A stretch of DNA of 64,000 nt from Theristus sp. LFF4_11 (Eukaryota; Nematoda; Chromadorea; Monhysterida; Xyalidae): assembly GCA_030248135.1 (NCBI GenBank), contig JASANC010004838.1, positions 38,032 to 102,031 on the forward strand, written 5' to 3'. The translations under genes and the position numbers were made by a program. Position 1 is the first letter of the stretch. Every line of letters begins with the position of its first letter. Below the pieces are notes generated by a model, which did not search any database, was not told the origin of the DNA, and was given only the letters and a program-made list of their open reading frames with translations. Positions 20,597 to 33,500 of this stretch are shown here, one piece after another.

Positions 20597-23500
20597 ATGG
20601 AAATAGACGAGCCGCCTGGCAGTTCAAAAACGGACGACAAATTGAACAAGGAATTGGTGGACTGGGTCGAAAGCGGCTTCGATCCAGCCGCGGTGCCCAG
20701 TTTCACCAATTCCACTCCAACACGCGCCTTACGTCCGTTGAGTTTCGCGATTTATCGTCATGTTCTAAGTGTGGATTTGAACGAATTACCATCTCCGCTA
20801 GCGGAGTTTCTACGCTCGCCTGATTTCGCCGACGTCGCACGGTTGCATGCGGTGGACTTTCGAAAATTGGACGCCGAATTGAGCGAGTTCGTGGCGCTGT
20901 GCCGCAAGACGGACGACGCCGGTAATGAGCTGTTGAGTCGCAATGCGGATGTGCTGCGCAAAACGTTCGTGCACTTTTTGGGGTATTCTAGGATTTTTTA
21001 GCGCTCTGCAACTCGGTACGTTTGCAGACGTTGAAACGAAATTGGCTTCATGGCTGATTCCGAAATTGTGATCAAAGTGGCTGTCGTATCGCAGCGTCTC
21101 GGCGCTCGGGTCACTTCAGCACTATTCTCAAACTCGAATTTGGGAGAAGTCGCAAATAATCGAGTTATAAACGGTGACACTTTCCAAAAAACAGCGCGCG
21201 CTGATTGGTCCTACATTAGAGACACATCCAATCAACGTGCTCCATTTGAATGTTCGCTATTCCAGATATAAACTGGAACGAATCGAAGCGCACGAACAGC
21301 TGCGGTTGATCTGGTCGCGCGTGATTGCGAGTACGATCGCACAGCAGCACACGGCGAGTATCGACATTTTCGACAATGAGCATTATGGTCTGCTCGCTGC
21401 CAACTGCGTCTGTGTCGGCTTGGTCGAGCTTAGCCAGCCGCCGATTTCGCTCGAGTCACTTTATGAAGTTTGATTGAATTGAGAATTATTGATTTCTTTC
21501 AAGGAGGATTACATCATTGATGAGAGGCACTCTTTTGTGTATCGTCGGGTTCCTGGTATTAGGTATTAGGTAGTCATGAGGTATTATCTTTTATTTTGGT
21601 CCCGAGACTCAATGCGTGCTCAGATGCTAAATGGTTTCATGGATGACGCTGGATTTCAAAATTAGTAAAGTGATCCAAGTCCGAGTCACAGGCTGCTTTG
21701 AATTGCCACATAAAGATCGAAACAGTTTTCTTTGCTACGTCTGCAAAAATGCATTGAGTCGCGGACGGAACCCAAAAAAAATTTATGATACTATGTCATT
21801 GTCGCATGTTATAGCATCAATACGTATACGACGATTTGAGGTTCTTATGTTGGATGGAATGCAGAGAGCTTTGTTGATTAGTGTTGATTGGTGAAAAGAT
21901 GGGACATTCTGTTTGTGGTTGAACTGTTGTATTGGTCTGATCTGATTGGTGGCTTTTGGTTTGCAGCTGATGCGGTAGCTGCATTGCATGCAATATAAAC
22001 TGGTGCAACCGATATTTTTTCTTACAATCGATAGATTTTTACGCAACACCATAAAATCTGGCTCAAACATTCCGACGCAGGTGCTACTGCGCTATCGCAA
22101 CGGCCCACAGTTGATCCAGTTGATCTGCGCCAATCAACCGGTGCTCTTCGATGGCGCTGTACGATGGTTGATGCAGAGTGCTGGTGATGTTGCGATGGAT
22201 GGACATTTCGACAGGCAACGTGCTGCGGCGATACATAAACTGCTGCAGTTGCGACCGAAAATGGTGTGGCAGGTTTTTTTGGAATCTGATAGTTACCTAG
22301 TTTTTTTTAATTTTGTACAGTAAACTCGGTCAACAGAGACAAGATTGGGGCTGAAACAAACTTCGTGCAGCTTCATTATTGAGTGTTTTATGTTTGTTCT
22401 GTCGATGCAATAACCAATATGGCATTCAAGTCACAGGCAGTCAAAGTCTGTCTAAATCAGTACCAACCAGACTCTAAACTCATGGAATCGAAGAGCCAAA
22501 ATAAAAAAAAACGATGACACAAAGAAAGGAACGTATTGCGTGTTCGACAGGTTTATGCGTCGTGCTGCTTGCGAGTATTTCACTGAAATCTAGAAATCAG
22601 AAGAACTCCTTTCCATGGTCCGACCATGAATATCAATGAATTCCGAACGGTTTTCAATTTTCCCACTTTTTCCGCAAACCACACAGGTTGGCGGCGTGTT
22701 GGACTATCTGCAGTTGCACCACAGCAAAACGCCCGGTGTGGCCGTGCCGCTTCTGTGCGCGCACTGCGACGATGCCGCGCTCTGCCGACGGCTCACCGCT
22801 GCTTGTCAGTCGAGCCAAGGCGGCTTGCTCGGCCGCAAGCAGGTTGCTGGTTTGAATTTTCACTTCGTCGTTACTGTTGAGTGTGGGTAATTTTTTGGAT
22901 GTTTAGTTTCCCGATCCCAACCATTGGCACCAGAAAATCGTGATCTCTTGCCACGGGGTAGGCGCTCTCATTCATTAAACACCAAAGATCTGAGCCAAAT
23001 TTCGGGTTTCGTTGGCTAGCGACCATTTTTATCCTTGAAGGCCGTGGTTAATATTATCGACAGAAAATTAACCTCGTGGCCTGGTGGTAGTGCGTTAGAC
23101 TACAGTCTGTGCGCCGGGGGCGGCCCCCCGGGGGTGTGGCCCAAAAAGAAAAAGGGCCCCCCCCCGGGGGGCAAAAAGTCAAAAAAAAAAAAAAACAAAA
23201 AAGAAAAACTTCGGATTCAATTGCCCTTCAACTAGTGTGATACAGTGCTCTGTAGCACACCGTCTGTCTGCTTGATTGTGCTGTGGTTGGTTGGACGGGA
23301 CATGCTGATTGGATTCATCACACTGTGCTTGTATCGTCGAGAGCGAATCAGCGCGCAGAGGATTTGAAAATGGAAATTTCTTTGCTCATTGCAGACTCTC
23401 AGCGACCACGACCGCCAACTGCTCGCCGCTCGTTTGGTGGCGCTGGTGCATCGACTGCTCGACAAGCACGACGACGAGATGCACGATCGCGATCCAAGCA

Positions 23501-26500
23501 CCACCGACGCTGGAGTGCGGACGCCGCACGACGCAAGCCGATCGGTGCTTGCGATGCGCGACATCGTCACTGCGACCGACTTCATCCGTATGCTGGTCGC
23601 GCTGAAGCAGAACGCTCGCTTCGTGTGCACGCCCGGCGAGTCGGACGTCCATCGACGTCTGCTCTGCTGCCGCGTGCCGGCGTCAACGCGCGGCTCGCTG
23701 TTCCTGATGCAATGCATCGCCGCACTGGTCACGTGTCCGTCGTTGTTGGAGTGCGTTGCTTGGGCGGTTTCTGTGAATTTTGAATTGATCTCAGATGTTA
23801 CGCAACTATTTATTATGTTTTCTTTTTGGTTCTGCGGCGGATTGCGTAAGCACTTTCATGCGTGACCGCGGTAATTCAAAATTGGTGAAGTGGCGCATGT
23901 CCCTGAGATATACGGTTGTTTCGCGGGGGTTATTTTGAATTACCGCATCGAGCATGAAGCTGATTTCCTTTCCACGTCGGCAAACGCATTGAGTCGCAGA
24001 ACTTAAGGAAAGGATATTATTATCTTTTCTTCTGGTTCTGCGACTACATGCACACATAAATGGAAGTAAAATCAGGTTCATTTGTGACGCGGCAATTCAA
24101 ATTTGCCAAAGTGACCCATTAGTCTCTGAGACACGGAACGGTGCTGCACGGGCGGCTACTGGCAATGTGTCTATGTTGTTTTGTTTGTGTAACGCTGTTA
24201 TCGTTTCTGAATTCCGTTACAAATTCAGCAATTCAAATCAGCTTCACTTCATCGCCTGTTTGCAGCTCGCCCGATGTTCAGCAAGCGAACGCTGAAGTGG
24301 CCGATTGGCTGCGCTGGCTGCTGGAGTCGGCCGATCGTTTTCGCATCGAGTTCGGCGGCGGTTTTGGTTTTGTTTTGTTTTTTAGTTATTTTCGTCGGAT
24401 GCGTTTCCATTTTGTCATCACCGTTTTTCTTGTTCTTCCTCTGTAGGATTCAGTCGAGCGGTCTGAAAACGGCCAGCTACAACGAGCTGCTCTTGTTGGT
24501 CGCGTTCCATTTCCACTCGAATCAGACGAACCTGCTGGCGCAGTTGATGAGCGAAACACTTGGCTTCAAGGCGCGTTGGACTGACTGTTTTTGTTTTCAA
24601 TGCCGTTTTGAGCTGGAAAACAAAAACCGTTCGAACATTTTTTTCATTGTCAATCGTTGATTGGTTGCGTGATAACGAATGAACGAGCGAACGGTGATTT
24701 TAGGCGATGTTTTTCGCCAGAGCTAACCCAGAAAAGCGTACAGAACGCCGGCCGTCGAGTTTTCTCAGTCATTGACTGCCTATGCACCCCTCTGTCGGTT
24801 TCACAACCGCACAATAGTCTAACGCGCAACCATCTAGGCCACGACGGTATTGGCCAGCGATAGCACATGTGACCGCCAACTCGCTGATTCAAATTCAGCA
24901 ACATGATGCACAGCAAAATTGTATCTCACCGCTCTGAACAGTTCACGAAATCGCAAACAGCGAACTTCATGTATTTCAATGCAAGTTGGAGGGTAAAAAA
25001 ACAAGACAAAATCCATTTTTTCCCATTGCAGGTCACCGTGAAGGGCGCCACCGAGGCGAGTCGCCGCCTCCGCAGCTTGTTCCTTCGCGACGATTTGCTG
25101 GGCGAACAGCGGGTGGCGCAATCGGCCGTGCGAATGTGCGTCACACGACAGCTGTCAGCAACGACCGGCGGATTTCTGCCGGTGCACTGCGTGCTGCAGC
25201 TGTTGAAGACGAGAAGCTTCGCGAAATACAACGTCTCTGTGAAGGTGCGCTCGTTGTGCTGTGCGGCAGCTACGCGCTCACTAATTACTGCTTCATGAAT
25301 GGCCCTTTTGGGTCTACTAGTTCAATTCTCGCCTTTTTTGATCGCAAATCCACCAAATTTGTATGGTGGTTCTGTGCATTTCGGCCTGGCCAACATCATA
25401 TGCAGAAGAGGGGTGGCCTCATCAGTGATGTGCCTGTCCCTCTTGTAGCAGAACTGCTGAAGATTTTACGATTTGGAGCGAGTTTTCGATAGCACTGTTT
25501 GGTAATATTTTATGGTGGCCAAAGAACCGCCTGCATGAGCTGTGCTGCGATTAACTGGACGCTATTCGTCAGAAACTGTCAGAAACACCGTGAATGCATC
25601 AATAAAGTTCACCAACAAAATCGTAACAGCCATTTCACCAGCGAACGTGCGCATTGCAATCACATGTGAAATGCCGCCGTGGATTTTTTTCTGTTTCTGG
25701 CATCCGAGCTGGCAAATCTGAATTCCATTTAAAAATTTTGGATGCCAACACTAATTTTACATTTTTAAGATTTTACAAAAAACGGCGAAACACAGCATTG
25801 ATGGTTGTTTATCTTACTTTTTATGCAAAATGCCGCTCTCAGACATAATTCGATTTCCACTGGTTTTTTCCGTCCGCCGCACAGGACTGGATCATCGAGC
25901 AGCTGGACGAATGCGTGCCGCCGGTGCACGAGATCATGCTGCAGCTGTTGGACGCCTACGTGCAGACGGTGCTCGTTGCTGCACCGAACTCGGTCGCTGT
26001 CGCCTATTCACCGAACGAACCACTGGACGAACGAAAACTCATGGTCAGTGCAGTGGGGCGGGCGACAGCGACACACTTTCTACATACGTGGGTCTCCGTG
26101 CTGCGTGCTGTTCATACAGTTTTATCGGAGTTTCCTGCTTTTTGCGAAATAAAAATTTAATGCAGCGCCCGATCAATTATCCTGAATTTTTTGTCAGGCA
26201 TTTTTCGATGGCAACCCTCTGTTGACGGATCGACTGACCCCTCGACTTCTGGTGCTCTACTATCTTCTGTCCTACCACCAGTGCTACGAGCAAGAGGCTC
26301 GCAGGTAGGAAACGGAGAAACGTTGAATGAAAATGCAACAGCGCCTTCCAATGTAGAATGTCGTTCAGTGGAAATAGCTTTTAACCTCTTGTGCTTTTTA
26401 ACACGAAATTTCTCGCTCTTTTTCGCATAGGCTGTCAGGCTCGAAATTTTCGGCCACCCTGTACACGGCGTCGTTGTGGTCTGCAGTGCCGGTGCGTTTC

Positions 26501-29500
26501 CTTGTGCGCTGCGCGTTACAGCAACACGCCGATTACGCGGCGATTTACGCGCCGTTGGTGAAGTGAGTGCGCAATTGTTCAATTCAATTCACTTGTGAGC
26601 TGCAAAATGTGCAATGTTGTAACTGTCAAAGCTGCATTGAAGCTGTTGAAGCTGTGTCACTGTGAAAAGATAACACAACTTGGCATTATTTCCATTCACG
26701 TGACGCTGCTCTGGTGTTCATTCACAGTGCACCTACTTTAGCGACTATTTCGCTGTGAAAATGTGAAATACAGTAAACGGTAATACTATTGCTAAGACAG
26801 CCAATCCGTGTGCTACAATTGACGTCGACACACAGCAGAAATTACAGAAATTCACGGGCGTCACAACAGTTTTAGAGAGAACATGATGGGCTGATCATAA
26901 TTTTGCTGTCTCCAGACTGATCACCGCGCAGTGTCCGTACATGATGCCGAACTGGACCAGTGCCGACGATCAAGACTGCACTGATGTGGTCGACTCTGTC
27001 GTCGTGTCGTCAACTGTAACGGACGCCGGCGAAAATGCGGAGTTGAGAAGGATTTCACCGGAGCAACTCCGAACACTCCTGGCATCCCCAGTCGAATCGA
27101 CCGTTAGTAGTTCTGCAATTCTGTTGCGAGAATGCAACCGAAAATTTTTTACCTTTTTTTGAGTGAATGCCATCGGATTTTTGTCGTGCTTGAGTTATAA
27201 AGACAAGCGATGACAAGCCAATGAACAGTTTCAGAATTTCCAACCTAACACTGGTACTGTTCCAATTACAAACGCAAATGCAACCACTCAGCTATGTTCA
27301 AATGTCAAAACTGTGCGCATGCATCAACTATGTGCGTGGTCTCGGCACGATTTTGCGGCAAATCTCTCTCTCTGGCCAATAAGAAGGCAAATATTGTTGC
27401 AACAACTTCGGTGGGCGCACAGTTTTGGCGTTGTTTACTGCCACACTTGCAACTGTTGCCTTTATCATTCATGGCGTCCACTCATCATCATTCGCATTCA
27501 CCATCACTCCGATTGCCTCCTTGCAATTCAGGCATCCAACCTGGTCGGTCACGTGCGCTCGATCGGTCGCCTGCAACTGCACGAGCAGCTCGCCTACCTC
27601 GACGCCGTCACCGCGTCTCTGCCGACGTTGCTCGCAGCGCCGCACGTGCTTCTGGTCGAGCTCGACCGATTCTGGCGACGAATGGAGGCCGTATTGGCGA
27701 GGCGACTGTACCAGCGGACGTTGTGCGCGCTGCGACACGACACTGTCGGACGGACGGATGCGGCGGCGTTCGACTTTGAGACGCTCTGTGATGACCCGTT
27801 GACGGTGCTACGTTGCGATGAGCGGGTGTTTCGGTTGGTGCGGGATTGATTGATTGACTGATTTTATTCGACACGTTGTAACGTGTCAAGCATATGCACA
27901 GTAGAAATCCCAGGACAGCAAAGCAAAGCACAGGGCCGATTAAACAGCACATATGGTTTTATTAGCATTCATTGTGGTGTTCTGCTTGCGACTCAATGCG
28001 TTTATAGAGATGTAAGCTGTTTCATGCGTGACACGGGCATTCAAAATGGGGTGACGTGTGACCCACGCCACGTCTCTGAGATGCGGTTTAGTCACGACGA
28101 CCATTTTGAATTGCCGCATCAAGCATGAAACACTGATTTCCCTTCGACGTCTGCAAACGCAGTGAGTCGCAGAACTAAAAGAAAAGTCAATAGTAGATTC
28201 AGTTTTTTTCTCACCTCTTTCAAGAAATATTGAACGTACACTAAACTTCGGTCGTTTGTTGTGAAGCTGAGGAAAATCTAAAGCCAGGCCAACTTGAGGA
28301 TGATGTTCAAAGGTTCTTTTTTAGCAATAGAACACGCGTAGAAAATGTTTGAAACGATTTGCCGAACCAAAGCAGATCAAAAATAAACCATTTGCAGGCG
28401 TCCAACGATTCTCCGATGGTATTTGAAAATGTTGAGCTTCTATCTGTCCGCCAGTCGTCACTACTTGCGTCACCAATTGGCCGTCACGCCAGTGGCGCCG
28501 CCACCGCCAGCCGAGCTGCACAGCTACGCGCAGAAGTTTGTGTTGGAATCGTTTTTGTTCACTTTCAATCTGGCTTTCCAGTTTTCTTTTACATTCCGAA
28601 TTGCTGGAGCATATTTGTTGTATTTTCACTATCTGATTATCGCTTCGATGTTTTTCAAATCGTAGAAATCAGCAGCGTTTTTTGCGTTCGACTTTGGAGC
28701 CCACGTTGTCTAGCACCGGAGATCAGTTCCACGCGATTGTTTCGCTAACTCAGTTCACAAAACAAAATGAAAATCGTCTTTTTACTCTAATATATTAGTT
28801 TTAATCTTTGCGTGGCAATTCAAAGTTGCCCAAGTCACTCGGCCTTATTTAGGTGACTCGGATCTCTTTGTGAATTTTGAATTACCCGCGTCATCCATGA
28901 AACTGTTCACCAATCTATACGCGCATTCAGTTCTCGCGACCACAATAAACGCTTTACAGCTACGCGAAATCGATGGACGATGCCGAGAAGGAGCGCTACG
29001 AGCTCGTGGACGCGCTGGTCGGCGCGCAGGAGTCGGCGGTCGTGCAGATTCTCCTGGAACTCTGCCTCCCGTCGGATGGCGCCGCCGTCACGGACGCAAG
29101 CACGAACGTCCATTGCGCGTGGACGACGGACGAGGTGCGAACGCTCATCTGCGATCACGTGCACCAGATGTTTATTGCGCAGCCTGGACTCCTGAAACTC
29201 GTGATCTATCAGGTCAGATCGGCTGGCGTTTTTGGTCGTCTGGTGTTTTTGTCTCGGTTTTTTGTCTCGTCGTTCTTCATTTTCATAATGCCTCTAGTTG
29301 AACGGATTTCTGTGCTCAAGTTGTTTTTGCTTTTTGTCAAACTGTGGTCGTTTTGTTGTTGGTCGCGCTGAACCGGCAATGTTATTATTATCGCATGCAA
29401 GTCTGAATTCATCAAGCAAGCGTATCCCTACTGGTTGACTTGAGCCAGTTGCTTCCAAGACCGATCAAAAAACCAACTTTGCGAGTGCTTTTGCGCGTGT

Positions 29501-30562
29501 GTCTGGTTAATCCAGGCCAGGTTCGCTGATATGCGTTTCTGCTCTGTGAAATCTCTTTCGAGTGGAAACGTCTCGGGCAGGTCGGTTTGGTGTGCGCCGC
29601 ACTGACGAGCCAGTGGGGGAACTCTGTGGTGTGCGTTTGCCCGGCGGAGCCGCAAACAGCCGCACCGGCACTGTCCGTCTATTACAGGGTTTCGCAGCGA
29701 GTCTCGTCTCGCTCGTCGTCGCGCGTGTCCCATCAATGCACGTCTGCATCGAGTACGTCCCGGAGTTGCTCGCACAGCCGTCGCTACGTCAGCGTTTGTT
29801 CGCGATCCGTTTGATGGCCGCGCTTTGTCGTCAGTACAACGTCGTCCGGTTGGTGATGGATTGAGACTGAGACTATTGTCTGTGTCTTCGAGGGATCGAG
29901 CCCCGCCGAGGGGTGTATAGGCGCTTAATAATAGCATAAAATCGATGGGCGTCCCACTCGTTCTGTACGCTTTTCTGTACCAACCAATCAGCTAGTTGGA
30001 TGTGTTATTCAGTTAGACTGTATGTGCAGAGTGTTTTAGTTGAGAAATTGAGATGGATTTGAGTTCATTGAACCATAGAGTTGTTTGAATTGAGAGCAGC
30101 TTAATTGATTTCATTAAAGCCGTGAATCGCAAAAGTACAAATGACTGATTGACGGAATGACGCCACGAGCTACAGCGACCAGTCAATTCACGTGACTCAA
30201 ATTCGGCCAACCAGTGGCACCAATCGTCCACACCCAAATTCGTTGGTTCCCGTTGCAGAGCATTCCAGCGCGCGCGTCTCTGCGTCGACACACTGGCCAC
30301 CCTGTTGAGCGTGTTGCCGGCGCGCGTCACAATGCCGCTGTTCGCCGAGTGCGCACAGCATTTGGCCGAAATGGCCGCCGTTTTCCCGCCACTGGTCGGC
30401 GACGTGACCACCTTGATGAGTCAGGTGGCGGCGGTGGCTCGCGCGCGATTGGCGTGGAACAATTTGGCGCCAATTGACGAGAGAACCGCCAAAACGCCAT
30501 TGCCCGAGCAGGTGCTGCTGCAGAAAGTGACGGCGGCGTTTGGCGATATTGTGACACCGTGA
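20597..30562 (+). CDS. INTS2: Integrator complex subunit 2
   Basis: A core scaffold subunit of the nuclear Integrator complex, which cleaves nascent snRNAs and attenuates RNA polymerase II. About 17 exons: 20597-20982, 21266-21467, 22081-22272, 22687-22842, 23395-23750, 24266-24371, 24454-24570, 25032-25244, 25885-26043, 26198-26304, 26431-26562, 26916-27102, 27532-27833, 28398-28535, 28960-29212, 29688-29848 and 30259-30562; about 1156 aa (human 1204). Family blocks: NELLLLVAFHFHSNQ, TGGFLPVHCVLQLLKTRSFA, DWIIEQLDECVPPVHEIML, LLVLYYLLSY, DDPLTVLRCDERVFR, GAQESAVVQILLELCLPS and VPSMHVCIEYVPELLAQPSL. The product is mostly alpha-helical. The borders of exons 6/7 and the end of exon 12 are the least certain, and one small exon between 27103 and 27531 may be missed. 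Exon 7 appears to use a GC donor. Confidence 0.95.
21596..21780. repeat. dispersed GTCTGCAAA-type MITE, copy in INTS2 intron 2
   Basis: It runs from TTTTGGTCCCGAGACTCAAT to GTCTGCAAAAATGCATTGAG followed by TCGCGGACGG, so its termini are inverted relatives (ACTCAATGCG / GCATTGAGTC). Inside are a GGATTTCAAAATTAGTAAAG segment and a GAATTGCCACAT segment typical of the family. Confidence 0.6.
23072..23225 (+). repeat. degenerate SINE head followed by G/C and A runs
   Basis: CCTCGTGGCCTGGTGGTAGT and GCGTTAGACTACAGTC match the SINE A-box region. The B box and body are replaced by GGGGGCGGCCCCCCGGGGG, CCCAAAAAGAAAAAGGGCCC and a long A-rich run. This composition is unlike any other copy here and may reflect a sequencing or assembly problem. 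Confidence 0.6.
23822..24010. repeat. dispersed MITE, copy in INTS2 intron 5
   Basis: TTCATGCGTGACCGCGGTAA + TTCAAAAT on the left mirrors ATTTTGAATTACCGCATCGA + GCATGAA on the right, followed by GTCGGCAAACGCATTGAGTC. Two partial copies are adjacent (to about 24130). The family also appears at 21596, 28010, 28805, 57700 and 62400. Confidence 0.7.
24693..24846 (-). repeat. tRNA-derived SINE, copy in INTS2 intron 7
   Basis: The inverse of the SINE at 18469: CAGAGCTAACCCAGAAAAGC at the body end and AGTCTAACGCGCAACCATCT + AGGCCACGA at the A-box end. Its body also contains GTACAGAACGCCGGCCGTCG. The B box is degenerate (GTCGGTTTCACAACCGCACA). Confidence 0.75.
28005..28185. repeat. dispersed MITE, copy in INTS2 intron 13
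   Basis: TTTCATGCGTGACACGGGCA + TTCAAAATGG mirrors CCATTTTGAATTGCCGCATC + AAGCATGAAA, followed by GTCTGCAAACGCAGTGAGTC + GCAGAAC. A partial further copy lies at about 28805-28905 (GGCAATTCAAAGTTGCCCAA … GAATTTTGAATTACCCGCGT). Confidence 0.7.
29866..29985 (+). repeat. tRNA-derived SINE, truncated copy in INTS2 intron 16
   Basis: The B-box region is clear (GAGGGATCGAGCCCCGCCGA), followed by the family body GGTGTATAGGCGCTTAATAA and GGGCGTCCCACTCGTTCTGT + ACGC. The A-box half is degraded. It runs directly into an ACCAACCAATCAGCTAGTTG repeat end. Confidence 0.75.
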
Positions 30563-33500
30563 TTTTGGCAGAATTGTGACATTTGTGACTTGTGTTGTTG
30601 ATTTTGTTGTGATGCGTTTGTGTTTTCACCGTATGGGTTTCGGCCCTCGTTTCTGAAATGTCGATGACAAAGAAAAGAACAGTCAAGAAGTGTCGAAATA
30701 CGGCGGTGGCAGCGACTCATTCAACTGCATTATCATCGTGTCCATTTTTAGGTCCTGCAGAGAGCTTTACAGCCAAGCATGAGTCAACTCTGCTCTTGCA
30801 TATGCACGGAGCTGCCAATTCACGTCACACGTCACTGTGATTCATTCATTCACTTCAGCCGCGTTTCGTCGGCAGAAATTCTCACAAAAACAGCAAGCGC
30901 TCGTGTGTTGCAAAAATAAGCGAGTCAAGAAAAAGGCGCCGCCACACACTGCTGCTGTGTTGATTGAGAGCGGAGTCAAAATGCAGCAAAACGGTGTGTT
31001 ACGTGTCAACGTAAAATGATCAGTTTATGGTGATTGACTGCATCATGTCAAAAAAAGAGATGCACCGGTTTTTGATTTTATCTGATTTTCTGTCTCTAGT
31101 GGTGCGCGCACGCACACACGCCGTAATTAACCTGTTGTTCGTTCATTGGCTGTTCTGTTCAATAATCCAAAGTCAATCAGTGAGCACGCCGACTACGGTA
31201 GCTACCGTGTCTGGTCCCGACACGATGTTGCTTTATGAACGCCGCGAAAACGTGGCGTACCGCGCGAGTGACAAGGTGCTTCCATGAGTGTTGCAAACTT
31301 TTATTAATTGCGATTTTCTAGTTGGAATCGGCAGTGGGTGGCATTTTTTCAGTATACGTAACAGTTACCGTACCAAATCATCTGTCTTTCTTCGACCGTG
31401 GACTTTACGTGCCTGGCTTGGCCGGTTTTTCAAGAGTGGTTGTGCACATTTTGGCATCGTCATTCGGTGGCCTTGAAACCCAGCCACACAACACACAAAA
31501 AGCTCCGAATTCACTCTGAGATAAAATGCACCATGCAAAAAAAGCGCACAGCGATGCATGCTGGTTATTTGGTGGCCAGTTTTCTCTGGCGAGTGAAAAA
31601 GAACGCGACAGCGTAAGCGAATTTATGAGAAAGAAGCGCAATAATAATTCGTGTTTGTCATGTGAAATCGCCCGATGGAGGCGTCTCCATGCACACACGA
31701 ACGCGCGTTTTCTCCGCCAGAAATTTGTCGTCTCCTCTCATCCTGAAAATTAAAATACATGCATGCCGTTGTTGTTGTTGGTTTTTGTCTTTCCGATATG
31801 AAAACAGAAAAATCGTTCCAAAACGAACGCACAATGCTCGCACGCGCAACAGCAGCAGAGCGAAAAAAACTGGACACCCAATGTTACACGCGATTGGTTG
31901 TGCGCGCGTTTTTTTCTACTTCTCCATTTGCACGAAACAACAGTGCTGATTGTTGTTGTTGTTGTTTTTTCGCCATGCAACAATACAACGCCTGCTTGTC
32001 TCGTTCTTCCCCCCTATTCAATACCCGATCACCACACTCAACAATCAACACAGAAACGCGCGGGCGGCTGTGTTGATCCTGGTTGTTGTTGTTGTTGTTG
32101 CGTGTGTGATGTTTCGCGTTCGGGCGTTCGCCGTTTGTTTTTCAGCCGCTTGCTCAATGGATTGTAAAGATGAAGTTTAAAAAAACGGCGTTCTCCGCAC
32201 GCAGCACAGGCTTGCGCGTGAGCCCGGGTTGGGAATACACTTTGGCTGCGTGACCGACCACTGACAGGCGCAATGCGAGCTGAGAAAGCTCCCATTTTAG
32301 CTCTTTTTTTCGCGCAGCTCGTTCAATGCAACAAAAGTGATCAGTCGCTTCCACTGTTGCGCAATCAATCAGCGCGACGCACATAAATTTATTTGAAATT
32401 TCTCGAACAGCAGCGGCAACAATCGACATGTCGTGTTTTTTGCGTTCCACCCTGCCGGTGCCGGTTATTGGCACACAGCACCGCTCTCAAGAAAAAAAAC
32501 GGCGCAACATTTTTTCTGCAACGAACACACACTGGCACTGGCACCGACACAGCAACTGGCTGGCTGCTTGCTCTTTTTTTCTCGGCGGCCTTTTTTTCTG
32601 ATGGATGTTCAGTCCAGAGACTTCTTCCATCGTCAAAACGTCAAACGCGAACGCCGCTAGGAGACACACAGAGGAGTTTTGTCCAGTTTCTCTCCCGCTC
32701 TCTCCACTGTGACGTGTTTGTTGCGTAGTCGTTATATAACGTTGGCTGCTGCTGGGATGCTGCGTTGTTTGTGTTTACTGGTCGGCGTTGTATTTATTCC
32801 ACGTGTCTCTCTTTTGTTCGTCTCCCTAATTCTGTGCGTATGCGCGGTCGCCGAGTGAAAAGTTCCAATTGCCCGTTCGCGAGTGCAGCAGCTAGCACAC
32901 TTTTTCCATCGCGAGCTAACCCACCAAAAGCGTGCTGTTGCTGCTTGCGTTTTATGCCCGCTTGTTGCGTATATATCTGCTGCTGCGTATGTTTGTGTTC
33001 ATCGCACGTGTTACACGTCCGCAGTCTGTGTGCGCACACACATGTCTGCCGTAATGTTGCTTATTGCTTGGCGTTCGCTGTTCACTGTCATTTTCGTCGT
33101 CGTCGTCGTCGTGTGTGTGTGCGCGTGTAAGCTTCTCTCTCTTTGCCTGCTTGTGTGTGTGTGTTGCTTACACACACGCGCTTCCAAGCACACACGATGC
33201 TACGATGGCGTAACCGGGAAGTATAGCATCACACAATCGTCCCCCCCCCCCACTTTGCCCCCTAAAAACTGATCATCATCGGTTATTGTGTGCCGTTCGA
33301 CCGGACACCACACACCAGCAGTGGGCCGAGCGAGTTTCGCTGGGCCGCCGTCATTTCGCAGCGCCAGCGTTGCTTCCAATCGTCTGTGCCAGAAGCATTC
33401 ACAGCTTTTTGACGTCGCCTCTCCTTGCACCCCTCATCGTCGCTCTCTCTGTCAGTATGATCATCAAGCGCACAGGACGGAGTGGACAAGCCCCGACACA

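Noticed and set aside
29428..29937. 169-codon minus-strand frame
   Set aside because: Overlaps INTS2 exon 16, whose plus-strand product matches INTS2 clearly.
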